Of a stretch of 64,000 nucleotides of DNA, positions 53,801 through 61,442 are shown in pieces; positions within the stretch are counted from its first letter, which is position 1, and every line of letters begins with the position of its first letter. The translations under genes and the position numbers were made by a program. Under the pieces are notes generated by a model. It was not told the origin of the DNA and made no database searches. It saw only the letters and a list, made by a program, of their open reading frames with translations. The stretch comes from Owenia fusiformis (Eukaryota > Annelida > Polychaeta > Sabellida > Oweniidae): NCBI GenBank assembly GCA_903813345.2, contig CAIIXF020000007.1:23549564-23613563 (forward strand). The letters run 5' to 3'.

Positions 53801-56800
53801 GAAGGAGGTACGGATTCTGAACACCTGCTTAGGAGGATGTAGAAATGGTAAATGACATGAAATACTATATTACCATGGTATTTGAAATGGGGATTGAGAT
53901 TTTTCAGTTATGATAACTGTGATCAGTTGATGGTTGACAATGACATTTCACAAAAAACTTGGTCTTTCTTACCAGGACAAAAAAACTGTGAAAAATTGAA
54001 GTGTGCATGAACAATATCTACTAATACTGCAGTCCAATGTACAGGGTCTGCATTCTGCAAGTGAATTTCTATCATTGGATTGCAGTTTGGGAAACTTCAG
54101 ATTCCATACATCAATTAAATTAGACTTAATGGCATGTTCATAATTAGAATCTTACCTCATATGATCCATGGGAGAAGTTCAATCTTGCGACATTCAACCC
54201 AGCATTGATCATCTTTGTAAGCATTTTCACATCCTTTGATGCTGGTCCTGAAAATACCAGTGACATCATGCTCATCATCACAAATACTTCTAGCTTTATA
54301 ATGCCATATCAGGGTTTCAAAAGCAGCAGGCAACGGGCGATTTCCTTTGGTTATTTTTACCAAAAATGTTTTTTGAAGAATTTCATTGGTTAAAACTATG
54401 ATTTCCAATAACGTCACCAGTTACTTTCATTCGTTTTGGTAGTTGTCAAAAGTTCCAATGAATCCCATGTTTACTGTGTTTGAACTCTTCAAACTGGTTA
54501 GAAAAATCCTTTACGGTAACAACAGTGCAGACTTGGGAGTACAATTTTTCTTCTCCATGATTTCAGAAGTTGTAGGCAGAATCTTCATAACCTTTTTGGT
54601 ACAAACATTAGCACATGTTTCAGAAAATGCAATTTTTAAACATCTGTTTATGTAACAAAAGTGAGGAATTATATCTACGATTCTGAACTATTATGAACTA
54701 TTTGTTCGCAAACTGTTACTTTTCTTAAACATATGATGCTAAGTCCCTGACACACATTTGTAGTATTCTGTACCATGCTGATTCTGCCAACTTCTTGTGA
54801 AATCTTGGAAATAGAAAAATCGTACCTCTGAGGCTACACCATTTTGTTACTGAAACAGATCAGTTTTCGAAGAGTTCCCCCACGGTGATGTTATGAAAAT
54901 GGAGGCAAATACAAGGACTCTTGACTATAAGTGTTGTTTTCATACAATTTCTTTAAACCTTCTCTTTTATCAATGTTTTTGTATCACTTAAGCTGTACTA
55001 CTGTTTTATTCACTTGAGTTAAATCAAATTTACTCAACAAATGTGCCAAATCTACTTTACATTTTTAAAACATGATAAAACATTATTCATCTATAAAATA
55101 TTTCTATATAACATGGCTAGTTTATGTAATTCTGATTCTAAAAGTATCCGAAATATTAAAAATTCATAATGAAATGCGTATGGCACCTTCCATAGAGTTT
55201 AATTAGTACCAAACAAATATTTCAAAAAGGCCTTAGTTAAGCTTTAATGTCCTGTTTAAGAACCCCTATTTTAACTATTGAATATGGATTCTAGCAATAC
55301 TCGCCAACACAAATCTAATTGTTGAGACTCGATCAACACCTTTGCTAAAATCATCATTTTCTCAGAAGAAATCAAGTTGGTTGAGTCTCAACAAGTAGAT
55401 TCATTTTGGTGAGTATTGCTAGAATCCATTTTCAATAGTTAGAATAGAGGTTCTTAAAAAGGACATCGGGCTTGCTTTTTAGAACTTTTTGTTGGTACTA
55501 AATAACTTCTTTCTGTAGCGAAGCTTGAAAAAATCAAACATGTACATAAGTAAATAAATAGCTTTCCAAAATTGAAAAAGGTGATAGTAGTCAATTTTAA
55601 CTTTTTCAAAATTGTCATGCTGCGTGCAAATAATGTTTCATGAAAGCAGGTTTGCGCAATGACCATTGCAAATTACAAATAATTTTGAATAAAAAATATT
55701 TTTTGAATAATTCAGAATCAGAATTAGACACTGGCCCTTAAATTGTACAATAAAATTGCATTGAAATGAACAGGAAAGCAAGGAAAGCTTTATGCCATAC
55801 CTATTGTGCAAATAATGCCAGTCATACGCACAACATGAGGCTCCGAATCAATATCCAGCATACACATATGCTCAAGATGAGACGCAGCAAATGCCGCATC
55901 AAGCTGCTGTTGTTGAATGTAGTAATCATCACCCCCATCAGAGCCCCAGGAGCCAGAGCTGGGCATAGAATGACCACCCCCAATACGCTGGAGGTACATA
56001 TAACACAAGTGGTTGGTCACACAGTCACATTGGCATGATTAAAAGGGCTAGGAGAGAGATTAGCATGCCTCATGCCCCATCTATCTTGAATCTGATAGTA
56101 CTGCATCTAATGCCCTCTAACAGTAATAACAGGGATAGCCGCCAAATTATTTTGAAATTAATCCAGTTTCAAAGTTCAGAGAGGAAGCTAATGTCGTTAA
56201 TTCGACTTTCGTGTACTTGAATTTTTTCAACCAATTTTCAAATGAGGGGATCAGTATCTGAACTGACAGCTTATTCGAAAACAAAATGATTCTTACGAAG
56301 AAAAACACAAGTTAGAGCTTCCTGACTATTATACTGGCTGCACCAATAAATGAATTGCAAACTGAAATTATTTTCAAAACTGCATGGTTTCAAAAAACAA
56401 ATGGCTTACTGCTAAGCAATTACAGGGTGTCAATTGTGTGACATAAGACATCTCATGTGATATATCATTGGAAAAAAGACAAATGCAAACTTTCTTTTGA
56501 ATGGTTCATAACATTGTATCAAAACAGTTTTAGACCAAGGTGGTGGTGGGAATGGATTTCCATGATACCCTGTAGAGTACCCTGATATAAACAGCAACAT
56601 AAGCTTATGAAATTATGAAACAAAATATGAATACAGTGTACAGTATACTGTATTTTCAGAAATGCAGTAGACACACACCCTGTTTTTCCTTGGAATAATT
56701 AAGCAACATGAATGCAAAAATTCAATGAGAAAAAAATCAAAAATGATGAGGGAAACATCTGTTTAATGACCAACTAAAACAGAAGAATATGGGATAGGTT

Positions 56801-59800
56801 GAGGTATTTTGTTGTTTGAAATATCTTCTTCAGGAAAACAGGATTTACGGCATGTAGCATATAAATAAATGTATGTAAATGATGGCATTCAGGGAAGCAA
56901 CTAGGCAACAGTTTATAAGTTATAATATGTATTTCATTTCTTTCTGAAGTTGAAATCTTCACATCAATCATTACTTATCTCTAAACTCTATAATTATAAA
57001 GTTTAGCAGATATTTGTAGATTAGGTTGTGAAGAAAATGTAATACTTCAACATTAACAGATACAGAACCTTCAACTGTGTTGTGAAAATCAGTTTACCCT
57101 CAGTTAATAATTTTAAAGCTAAGAATTTGGGGAAAATTGGTGTTGGACATAAAATCTGGCAGAACTGGTAATATGGGAATCTTGCAACTGAAACAAAGTT
57201 TGTGAGTGACACTGGGCATGAATCAAGATTCCAAGCTTTAACTACAAAAGCTGTTGGCCAATCAAGTCAATGGTAAAGCAACAACAGAGGTTTCGAAGAT
57301 CTGCAATATAAATTAGAAATTCCTTGAAAAGCTTGAAAAGAAATGTTAGTGTATAAAGTAGTGACGATTGTCACATAAACAAATTATAATATGACAACCA
57401 TTTCATGGTAAAATGGTACATCACAAATTATTATAACATGTTAGATGACTCACCAATGGTACAAATGACACCCGTCATACGTACACAAGCTGGTTCAGAG
57501 TCTATGTCCAACATACATCGACTTTCTAGTTGAGAGTCAGCAAAAGCTGCCCATGCTTGTTGGGACTGTACTATATAATAGTCAGAACTATCTGAACTTT
57601 CACTCCCCATTGACATGGAACGAGACCATGAACGGCGATAAATATCAGCAATCAATGGTGAGGACTATAAAGCAATAAATATTTAATATAAACATCTTTG
57701 GCTCAAATTGTGTTCATTCTAGGAAAGAGTTGGTTAAGATGATTTACTTCTCGACTTAAACTTCAGTAGCTGATTGACATCAACAATTGGTGAAAATCTG
57801 CAATGAGAAACATGTTGTAGTTTAATTTCTGATCAGGCAAGGGTAAGTAATTATCTGGTTCTGATTCTTCCCTTTTTAACTTGTTTAACGTACATGGTTA
57901 TTTTTTATCTTTTTTTGTTAACTGTTAACTAGAAAATGATGTGACCTATAATTTTTTTAATTTCAAATTACTGTATAATTAATAATAATTGTATAATTTG
58001 TGATGACGTGTAAAGTTTCTACTCTTAGCCTATGCAAATATCTTGGATAAAATGCTTTAATAAAAAAGATAATAAAAAAGATTATGTCAAAGATTGAGGT
58101 TATTTTCATGTGATATCTCGCATGCAGATGTATGCAGAGTATTTACAAAATTACTATTTAAGGGAAATTAATCATTATTCTCAATACAATAACGGCAAGG
58201 TTTGGTGTTATATTTGAAAACCTCGTAGAAAATAATAATATAAATAGTAATGTTCACACAGGGAGTCTTAGAGGGGATACAGGTGGGCATAGGAACCAAA
58301 TAACCGACTTACCCTACATTTGGAATTCTTCGATGTCTACAAAATGAACAAGGTAATTGAAAATTTGATTCCTGATCATGTGTACCTAAAATAGTTGAAC
58401 CTTCCCAAGTCTAAAATACAATAAATTTAAAACTCTATTACACAGTAATTAAACACTCCTCCAATTTTTCTGTTAGTTAAAATGATGTTTTTGCAAATGA
58501 TTTTTGTGAGAGGAAAAGCCAAATACGTTGTTGAAATCTATCTACTAGAAGTTATTGAAGATTCTACTCTAGATTATCTAAAAAAAAAAGTTAAACTAGC
58601 TGGAAGGAGTAGATAAACTATAATGTAAAAACACTTTTTTTGACCCAACCATTGTTCACTTTTTACTGTAGATACTCCTGAAATATAGTGAAATCAAGGG
58701 AGGATTCTAGTTCACTTACAGCAAGCAACCCTAATTGCCACAAAAAGAATTGCTATTACCTGACATTTAAATCAATGTCTACAGCACTTTGACATTTAAA
58801 AACAACAATTTGCAAGTTCGGCTATCTAGCACGATATGAATCTCATGCTTAATTTTCAAAACCAAGTTTTCTAGTAATTAGGCCCACTAATCTAAAAGTG
58901 ATCCTATTTTATATAACTTATGGTCAATTTTTCAATATGGCCTCAAAACATTACTGATTAAATTTCAGATGGATTCCCTCCCTCCTCTCAAAAGGTGCTC
59001 CGGTGACCTCCACAGCATTAAAGCAAGTGGGCGCAGTACCCGCCTGAGATTTTAGGAACAGGCTTGCACCCACCTGAAAATCCATTTCCACCTACTTGAA
59101 AATGAGAAAAATCATAAAAATGAGCATGTTTTGACCAATTTTGGCCTGAATTGTGAAAATGAGAATTTTTCACCCACTTGAGGAAAATCCTGTGGAGAAC
59201 ACTGTACTCCAATCAGTAACTAGACATTCCAATGCTCCCCCTGAATAATTCCAATGTATACCTGCCGTGGGGTCCAATGACAGGTCTACCTAGTTGTTTA
59301 ATTGCTGTTATCTAGAGTGGAACACCCATTGTAAAGCACTTTTAATAAAATATCCTGATCACCAAGACTTTTGAAGAAACAATTATTTTTCTGTAAAAAG
59401 TTATGAAAAGTTTAGAAATACAATAAAACATGATGAGGCATGAAACAAGCATAAAATGATCAGAAATTGAGACGACTTTTGGGAAATTTGCATACTGTCA
59501 AGTGGACTTGCATCTACTGAAAGTTATTGACTTACTATATGGGCAGCAGGCACTACTAGACAGCTTGGTCGAGCTTGATGGACTTACTCAAACTTTGTGA
59601 ACTGCTTTGAAAAATTCCATCATTTTTACATGATATGGTGATACAAAATATGTAGCATCTCAATTTTTCTTCAATAGATATATACAAGACCTCTACCCTT
59701 TACAAATTTTTCCCAAGTTCCAAGGACTTTACATATAACTTACATTATAAGAAGCTGGTCTAGCCATGATACCAGAGCCAGGTTTTGGCATGAGACCAGT

Positions 59801-60717
59801 GGACCCTGCAGATCCGGAAGGAGGTCGTGCTAACATCTGGGCCATCTGGAAGCACAAGTTGTCAAATAGTTTAGTGTAAAGTTCTGGAATTATAACTACT
59901 GTATATATATAAGTAAACCTTTTAACATGACCAAATCTCAAATTCATTTTGGCCTATGTTTTAAACATTTTCCCAAAAACACTTATCAAATGAAAACATA
60001 TTGGTTGGTTGGTTGGTTGGTTCAGGCCCAAAATGGAAAAATAAATCAGGGCCAACCTCTCCCACTCATCTCTTCCTCAACCCCTCCATAACCAGTACAC
60101 TATTGTAAAGGATATCTACAGGCCTGTCAACTTTTTTTTCGCCGTTCGGTTTTGTGCTGTATCGGTGATCATTTTTTGAAAGTTTCTCTACAGGAACATT
60201 TTTGCGTATTTGCGTGACATATTCTCTCACCAAAAATAACTGGCGTGACTTCAAATTTTCCAGCAAATGCATGACAAATACGCAAATTGCTGGACAGTTG
60301 GACGGCCTGTATCTAATAACATGTACCATCATAAAAACAGGCTATGATTTATCATTGCTATCATGTGGAGTTCAACTCAAAACACCTTCAATTTTTGAAA
60401 TATGGTTGATGAAATAAAATAAAATGCACTCTCACAGTGAATATATTGGTAAAGATTTCAAAATGCACATGAACGCTGTGCATGTATAGATTAATCAACT
60501 CTACATGCATTAAAATGTCTATAAAGATAGTCTAAAGAAGGTAAGTAAATACATGTACAGAGAAGTACTCTAGTCTACTTTGAATGACCTTCAGCTACCC
60601 CAGCTAAATTACCAGCAAAAAACAGATCAGAAAATGATTATTTCATTTACAAATTGCTGAAAATTATAATAATCATAATACAGATACCTTTGGTGTTGAT
60701 AATTTCATGTTAGACAT
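17643..60717 (-). CDS. PK: Pyruvate kinase gene with two alternative N-terminal and five alternative terminal exons
   Basis: Catalyses phosphoenolpyruvate + ADP to pyruvate + ATP, the last glycolytic step, in cytosol. Coding exons in transcript order: 60717-60688, 59845-59744, [57664-57454 or 55987-55801], 54247-54156, 53552-53433, 52709-52523, 49496-49354, 48978-48851, 48576-48426, 48064-47912, 47619-47453, 47116-46998, then one of 35070-34841, 33048-32822, 24149-23935, 21494-21226, 17869-17643. All phases match. With the 227-base terminal exons the protein is 601 or 609 residues, longer than the usual ~530 because of a ~45-residue N-terminal extension. Catalytic motifs are intact: [41 protein letters not shown] and VICATQ, with the B-domain motif [14 protein letters not shown]. 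The signature 'LDTKGPE' and the lysine in KIENHEG leave no doubt about the family. Two unrelated genes lie in its introns on the other strand. Confidence 0.93.
17870..21028. other. PK intron between terminal exons C and B' (and 3' UTR of B'), no gene seen
   Basis: AT-rich sequence without recognisable exons on either strand. Contains a C homopolymer near 20208 and short chance open frames. I found no further copy of the PK terminal exon motif (TGW..G.G.TN) in this stretch. Confidence 0.55.
21226..21494 (-). CDS. PK: PK alternative terminal exon B'
   Basis: Acceptor TTTTCAG, phase 1 completion, 89 codons including stop, the longest tail of the five (ends SKNELLD). Encodes [20 protein letters not shown] and [21 protein letters not shown]482 and R489 equivalents are kept; the loop is GHTNT as in exon B. 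A 26-bp minisatellite begins only ~28 bases upstream of its acceptor. A minus-strand AATAAA (21034-21029) lies about 190 bases beyond the stop and could end this isoform. Confidence 0.88.
21523..21905. repeat. 26-bp minisatellite, ~15 copies, beside PK exon B'
   Basis: The unit AACATGTTCTGGATGCATCG + TGAATT repeats with a strict 26-base period from 21523 to 21905 (first and last AACATG are 364 bases apart, exactly 14 periods). Substitutions are few (GAA/GGA, CGTG/CATG/TGTG, AATT/AATC). On the PK strand it lies just upstream of the exon B' acceptor, in the region where branch point and pyrimidine tract are expected. Confidence 0.92.
22687..23367. mobile_element. piggyBac-like MITE (13-bp TIRs, TTAA-like flank)
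   Basis: CTCTTTTGACCGG at 22687-22699 is matched exactly by CCGGTCAAAAGAG at 23355-23367. The left flank is TTAA; the right flank reads TAAG, so the TTAA duplication is imperfect. The right half of the interior has more CpG than its surroundings (ACGCGTATAAAAGTCGACTA). No transposase reading frame. Family call is inference from the TIR and flank. Confidence 0.55.
23935..24149 (-). CDS. PK: PK alternative terminal exon A'
   Basis: Acceptor TTGACAG, phase 1 completion, 71 codons including stop. Encodes [40 protein letters not shown] and a tail ending KILFF. The position of PKM2 W482 is Arg; R489 is kept. The GWKSG.GFTNS loop and the FF end mark it as sister of exon A. Confidence 0.87.
24150..25650. 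other. PK intron, no gene seen
   Basis: Lies upstream of exon A' on the minus strand. No exon-like open frame with splice borders, no clear repeat. AT-rich. Confidence 0.5.
25651..25926. mobile_element. Degenerate MITE with C/G-rich ends
   Basis: GCATAGGCTTAGCCAGGAGG near 25651 and GGTTATGCCCCTGCC near 25911 form an imperfect inverted pair (GCATA.GCTTAGCC against GGGGCATAACC). Internal GATCGCACACCCC repeats occur at about 25845 and 25893. The pattern resembles small hAT- or Chapaev-type MITEs, but the superfamily is not settled. Confidence 0.35.
26270..26470. repeat. Short imperfect tandem repeat (ACATGTATTTCAAAACTTGC)
   Basis: Blocks of ACATGTATTTCAAAACTTGC-like sequence recur about six times with spacers of ATAAAA or TCTAAA. 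Period varies (about 25-50 bases). Found in a PK intron. Confidence 0.6.
27311..31600. repeat. Three-copy tandem array of a ~1.4-kb unit
   Basis: The unit start TAACTAGACTTGGGAAATTG occurs at 27311 and 28719 and, with changes, at 30121 (spacing 1408 and 1402). Each copy has the same order: CAGACTCCAGATC block, a ~170-base purine tract of AAGGATAGGATAG type, several CATAACTTCCGAACCGGAAG blocks (inner palindrome TTCCGAACCGGAA), then TTTGACCTAG.TTTGACCTAG blocks. The third copy ends with (AAT)n-like sequence and a hairpin at 31572-31599. It lies between PK exons A' and B. Ninety-two-codon open frames recur at equal places in all three copies but begin with TTG and are probably noncoding. Confidence 0.88.
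31572..31599. repeat. Perfect 12-bp hairpin closing the 1.4-kb array
   Basis: TAGACTCCAGAT - TGAC - ATCTGGAGTCTA. The arm matches the CAGACTCCAGATC motif near the start of each array copy (for example 27343), so the hairpin looks like the terminal structure of the repeat family rather than chance. Confidence 0.7.
31601..32821. other. PK intron / 3' UTR of exon B, no gene seen
   Basis: AT-rich; no splice-bounded exon found. A chance open frame (32478-32789, minus) follows the exon B stop in another frame and has no recognisable domain. Confidence 0.5.
32822..33048 (-). CDS. PK: PK alternative terminal exon B
   Basis: Acceptor ATTTAAG, phase 1 completion, 75 codons in all plus stop. Encodes [40 protein letters not shown] and a tail ending PPVTFE. 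The Trp and Arg equivalent to PKM2 W482 and R489 are present. The loop has His where human has Phe (GHTNT against GFTNT), a feature shared with exon B'. Confidence 0.88.
33049..34840. other. Interval between PK exons A and B, no gene seen
   Basis: Includes a small palindromic cluster of GTTACACTT / AATGTAACACT motifs around 33105-33155. Otherwise unremarkable AT-rich intron or 3' UTR of exon A. Confidence 0.5.
34841..35070 (-). CDS. PK: PK alternative terminal exon A
   Basis: Acceptor CTACAG, two bases complete the split codon, then 75 codons and TAA at 34843-34841. Encodes [38 protein letters not shown] and a tail ending KISFF. Aligned to human PKM2, Trp482 is Phe and Arg489 is Cys, so both activator contacts are lost, while the TGW..G.G loop remains. 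It is closest to exon A' (same GFTNS loop and FF ending). First terminal exon reached from the core, 11.9 kb downstream of it. Confidence 0.88.
35071..36157. other. PK intron upstream of exon A, no gene seen
   Basis: Very AT-rich. No exon-like frame and no clear repeat was found on either strand. Confidence 0.5.
36972..37928. mobile_element. Nested mariner-type element (TA flanks)
   Basis: TA + CAGTGCGTATCAAAAAAACA at the left and, reverse-complemented, TA + CAGGGCGTTTCAAAAAAACG at the right. The inverted similarity runs on for ~170 bases (GTGTCTCCTCTTTACAATGA against CGTCTCTCCTCTTTGCGATG). A partial internal repeat of the same motif occurs near 37265-37340. No intact reading frame. Confidence 0.75.
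38510..39477 (-). pseudogene. Nested mariner/Tc1-like element with broken transposase
   Basis: The ends, TA + CAAGGTGTCTCAAAAA and (reverse) TA + TAGAGTGTCTCAAAAA, extend as ~170-bp inverted repeats (TTGCATGGTCAT, AGTTCAGTCTTGC). Between them the minus strand carries remnants of a transposase in shifted frames. At about 38800-38880 it reads PPSST in one frame and [17 protein letters not shown] in another, close to the [19 protein letters not shown] signature of mariner-related (DD34D/E-type) transposases. An LADG fragment near 38938-38950 may be the QDGAPPH motif. Frameshifts and stops show it is dead. Confidence 0.7.
39901..40128. repeat. 113-bp tandem duplication
   Basis: TCATGTAGATGATTACTGCTTGAATCGCAGC... 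and TCATGTAGATGTCCACTGC... start two copies about 113 bases apart, each with CACAAATATT(A/G)ATGTTTGACC and GATTGACGCCTATGAAGC. Part of the 5-kb element. Confidence 0.8.
40300..41040. repeat. ~370-bp tandem duplication at the right end of the 5-kb element
   Basis: Anchors recur once each: AACGTTCAT.G.AGCTGCC (about 40308 and 40678), TTATGTTGCT (40377 and 40751), and AAATAATGACAAAGCTAC (40608 and 40981). Both contain GACATCA/GACGTCA and ATGCAAATTAGCTAATTTGC-type inverted motifs. The second copy runs into the right terminal inverted repeat. Confidence 0.8.
41217..42281. other. PK intron / upstream region of the CBM14 gene
   Basis: No exon seen. A weak TATA-like AAATATAATG lies near 42216, about 65 bases before the CBM14 start codon, and could be its core promoter; the case is weak. 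Confidence 0.35.
42282..45393 (+). CDS. Secreted chitin-binding protein with eight CBM14 (peritrophin-A) domains
   Basis: Exons 42282-42351, 42796-43886 and 44119-45393 give 811 residues (phases 1 and 0). Exon 1 is a signal peptide, [18 protein letters not shown]. Eight CBM14 domains follow, each of the pattern (N)PC....YHPYP.D..KFI.C..WGD....C.....W(N/D)....C, with six cysteines typical of the fold. The starts NPCTP, NPCVE, TPCST, GICNN, NPCWT, NPCVL, NPCST and NPCTT mark them. The second intron splits domain four just before its last cysteine. Linkers are long, hydrophilic and Pro/Thr/Asp/Asn-rich, the fifth strongly Thr-rich (likely O-glycosylated). CBM14 domains bind chitin in peritrophic membranes, cuticle and molluscan shell or gut matrices; an extracellular chitin-matrix role is inferred. 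Domain eight is shorter in its middle and lacks the WGD motif. The gene is nested in the PK intron on the opposite strand. Confidence 0.92.
45716..45721 (+). terminator. Poly(A) signal of the CBM14 gene
   Basis: AATAAA about 320 bases after the stop codon, in ATATAAATAAACTTCC. It is the clearest hexamer in the 3' flank. Confidence 0.45.
45846..45922. mobile_element. Tiny TA-flanked fold-back MITE (77 bp)
   Basis: TA + CAGGGTGGCCTAAAAGTAGG at the left and, reversed, TA + CTGGTTGGCCAAAAAGTAGT at the right. The arms cover about 25 bases each, leaving a ~27-base loop. Ends and TA flanks suggest a mariner/Tc1 origin. Confidence 0.7.
45923..46997. other. PK intron, no gene seen
   Basis: Downstream flank of the nested CBM14 gene. 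A C homopolymer occurs near 46107. No exon or structured repeat recognised. Confidence 0.5.
46998..54247 (-). CDS. PK: PK constant core exons (A, B and most of C domain)
   Basis: Nine exons shared by all isoforms: 54247-54156 (substrate-binding [10 protein letters not shown]), 53552-53433 ([12 protein letters not shown]), 52709-52523 (B domain), 49496-49354 (B-domain end, NLPG), 48978-48851 (KIENHEG, catalytic Lys), 48576-48426 (metal-binding Glu/Asp in [12 protein letters not shown]), 48064-47912 ([19 protein letters not shown]), 47619-47453 and 47116-46998. The last two join at GR|SAY to give the activator phosphate loop TTTGRS, equal to human PKM2 TKSGRS (432-437), with Lys433 replaced by Thr. 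The core ends in phase 1 after YYD. None of these exons is duplicated in the window. The intron 52522-49497 holds the SDR gene; the intron 46997-35071 holds the CBM14 gene. Confidence 0.92.
49497..50288. other. PK intron upstream of the SDR-tail duplication, no gene seen
   Basis: AT-rich intron sequence with no splice-bounded exon or clear repeat. Confidence 0.5.
50289..50325 (+). pseudogene. Duplicated 3'-end fragment of the SDR gene
   Basis: Thirty-seven bases beginning GGGACTTGATACACAAACTA are identical to 52008-52044 at the 3' end of the SDR reading frame 1.7 kb downstream, in the same orientation. They encode the last residues before the stop ([12 protein letters not shown]). Sequence before and after does not match beyond a few bases. 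It is either the remnant of a second SDR copy or a small segmental duplication. Confidence 0.8.
50333..50395. repeat. 21-bp tandem repeat, three perfect copies
   Basis: CACTGTACAACATTGACACTT starts at 50333, 50354 and 50375 with no mismatch. It begins seven bases after the duplicated SDR tail. Confidence 0.9.
51163..52053 (+). CDS. Classical short-chain dehydrogenase/reductase (FabG-like), intronless
   Basis: A single uninterrupted frame of 296 residues. The Rossmann cofactor motif TGSNSGIG lies at residues 35-42, NNAG near 115, catalytic Ser in NVSS, the YxxxK pair in FYGIAKAG, and [11 protein letters not shown] after the active site, all typical of classical NAD(P)-dependent SDRs. The usual family length (~250-270) fits better from Met25 (51235), just before [10 protein letters not shown]. 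The first Met gives a 24-residue hydrophilic lead with no signal peptide. The substrate cannot be told from sequence; resemblance is to 3-oxoacyl-ACP reductase/'3-ketoacyl reductase-like' animal SDRs. It lies in a PK intron on the opposite strand. Lack of introns suggests a retrocopy or a naturally single-exon SDR; I see no poly(A) tract or clear poly(A) signal after it. Confidence 0.93.
   Translation: MSMIHTPNNILDSNINGSYTNREKMRFLNKCIIVTGSNSGIGKATALLFAKEGASVLIHGRNIETIQSTVEECKEIGNETAKFPMVQGSFDEDGIIKKINETAMAEFGKIDILVNNAGEPKQSTTITGSEDVFDRQINSLLKAPIFLSQICFPELRKSNVNIVNVSSMLGSRASAYNITFYGIAKAGLNQFTQCAGIEYGSKGVRVNAICPGYVKTPLGLKTGRFKTVEEWEAAHVQRSAGVPMKKVGTAEETAKLIAFVASDEATMMNGACIIQDGGSTLMGLDTQTIENAAKFS
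52928..53096. mobile_element. Small MITE with CAGGGGTTTCA ends
   Basis: CAGGGGTTTCACTAG at 52928 and its near-reverse complement CTAATGAAACCCCTG ending 53096. Inner ACAGGC and GCCTGTTG motifs are also mirrored. No coding content; lies in the PK intron 53432-52710. Confidence 0.65.
55204..55500. mobile_element. Fold-back element, ~100-140-bp arms
   Basis: The left arm TAGTACCAA...ATGTCCTGTTTAAGAACC...GGATTCTAGCAATACTC...TTGTTGAGACTC and the right arm GAGTCTCAACAA...GAGTATTGCTAGAATCC...GGTTCTTAAAAAGGACAT...TTGGTACTA are near reverse complements around a short loop near 55350. Located in a PK intron just downstream of alternative exon 3b. Confidence 0.85.
55801..55987 (-). CDS. PK: PK alternative exon 3b
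   Basis: Sixty-two codons plus one base, phase 0 in and phase 1 out (acceptor CCTCCAG, donor ATAG|GTATGG). Encodes a Gly/Ser lead, [20 protein letters not shown], then [11 protein letters not shown] and [21 protein letters not shown] matches vertebrate PKM closely, so this copy is nearer to the ancestral form than exon 3a. Including both copies would shift the frame, which supports alternative use. Confidence 0.87.
57454..57664 (-). CDS. PK: PK alternative exon 3a
   Basis: Seventy codons plus one base. Starts in phase 0 after acceptor TTTATAG, ends in phase 1 before GTGAGT. Encodes a Ser/Arg-rich lead, then [19 protein letters not shown] and the PK hallmark [18 protein letters not shown], corresponding to the N-terminal helix and first strand of the A domain. 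It shares DIDSEP, VRMTG, ICTIG and the YYI..Q lead with exon 3b; the same phases mean the two should be mutually exclusive. Confidence 0.85.
57665..59743. other. PK intron between exon 2 and alternative exon 3a, no gene seen
   Basis: No third copy of the alternative exon (DIDSEP / CTIG motif) was found. Open frames here lack splice borders and domains. Confidence 0.5.
59744..59845 (-). CDS. PK: PK second exon, N-terminal extension
   Basis: Thirty-four codons, phase 0 at both ends (acceptor TTCCAG|ATG, donor AAT|GTAAGT). Product is rich in Ala, Gly, Pro and Ser ([17 protein letters not shown]...), a low-complexity, probably disordered extension with no counterpart in vertebrate PK. It contains an alternative start Met at its first codon. 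Confidence 0.65.
60001..60022. repeat. (TTGG)n microsatellite
   Basis: Five uninterrupted TTGG units at the start of PK intron 1 on the minus-strand transcript's 3' side. Confidence 0.9.
60117..60311. mobile_element. Candidate short MITE in PK intron 1
   Basis: TACAGGCCTGTCAACT at 60117 and AGTTGGACGGCCTGTA ending 60311 are imperfect inverted repeats. The 195-bp interior has more CpG than its flanks (CGCCGTTCGG, TTGCGTATTTGCG) and an inner inverted pair TTGCGTATTTG / CAAATACGCAA. Confidence 0.5.
60688..60717 (-). CDS. PK: PK first coding exon (start codon)
   Basis: Reads [10 protein letters not shown] on the minus strand and ends at donor AAG|GTATCT, phase 0, joining the next exon (MAQMLARPP...). 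It is chosen because it supplies an ATG and a matching phase. The alternative is that translation begins at the Met that opens the next exon (59845), since that exon starts with ATG straight after its acceptor. The segment is not conserved in PK, so evidence is splice logic only. Confidence 0.55.
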
Positions 60718-61440
60718 TTTTAGATCTTCTAATCCACGTAGGTATATACCTTTAATCGTATGACCTTTAGATCAACCAGATGATATATAATGGCTTTGAA
60801 CTCTCTGGTCGGTTTTTGTACATTTGTAAACTGCTAACCGTTAACACCTGTCAGCAACCTTAGTTTTCTGTACTAAACTAAAAAAATTATTCCTGGCAAA
60901 AGGAGCATTCACCGAGTAGGCTTTGACATTTAATGTTTAAAGGGGCAACAAGGACTGTAGAGAGAAAATTTGAAATTTTTTATTTTTTCTGAGTTATCAG
61001 GTCAATATTTGACTTAACACCTTCTTTGACATACCTATTTTCTTAAAATGTATGGATAAAGTATCAATTTCAGCATTACGAAGTGTAAATTCAGTTCAAA
61101 GCTTCTATAAAGGGAGTCCCGCTTATAAAGTTTTAAGATCCACCACAATACATTCAAGAGGAATATCAGCTGAAATAAAGTTCATCCAGGGGGTTTCTTT
61201 GTAGATGATAAAAATATATGCTAGTCTTGATGAAATATCCAAACTTAAATATTTTGACACTGGTTGATGATCATTGAATGCCCCCCCCCCCTGCATTAAT
61301 TGTTGCACCTTTAAAGTATAATGAACTAGAAGTCACACATGTCTGTTTTAAAAAGCAACTAGACAACAGCAACGCCAAAGCATAGCAAATCCCATCGAAC
61401 AGTCATGGCTGGCAATTTTTCAAACAAAGTATACCCCAAA
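60718..61440. other. Upstream flank / 5' UTR region of PK, no gene seen
   Basis: No TATA box or further PK exon could be fixed. Contains a C homopolymer near 61282. The PK transcription start is unknown; a 5' UTR exon may lie here. Confidence 0.4.
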
Positions 61441-61442
61441 AA

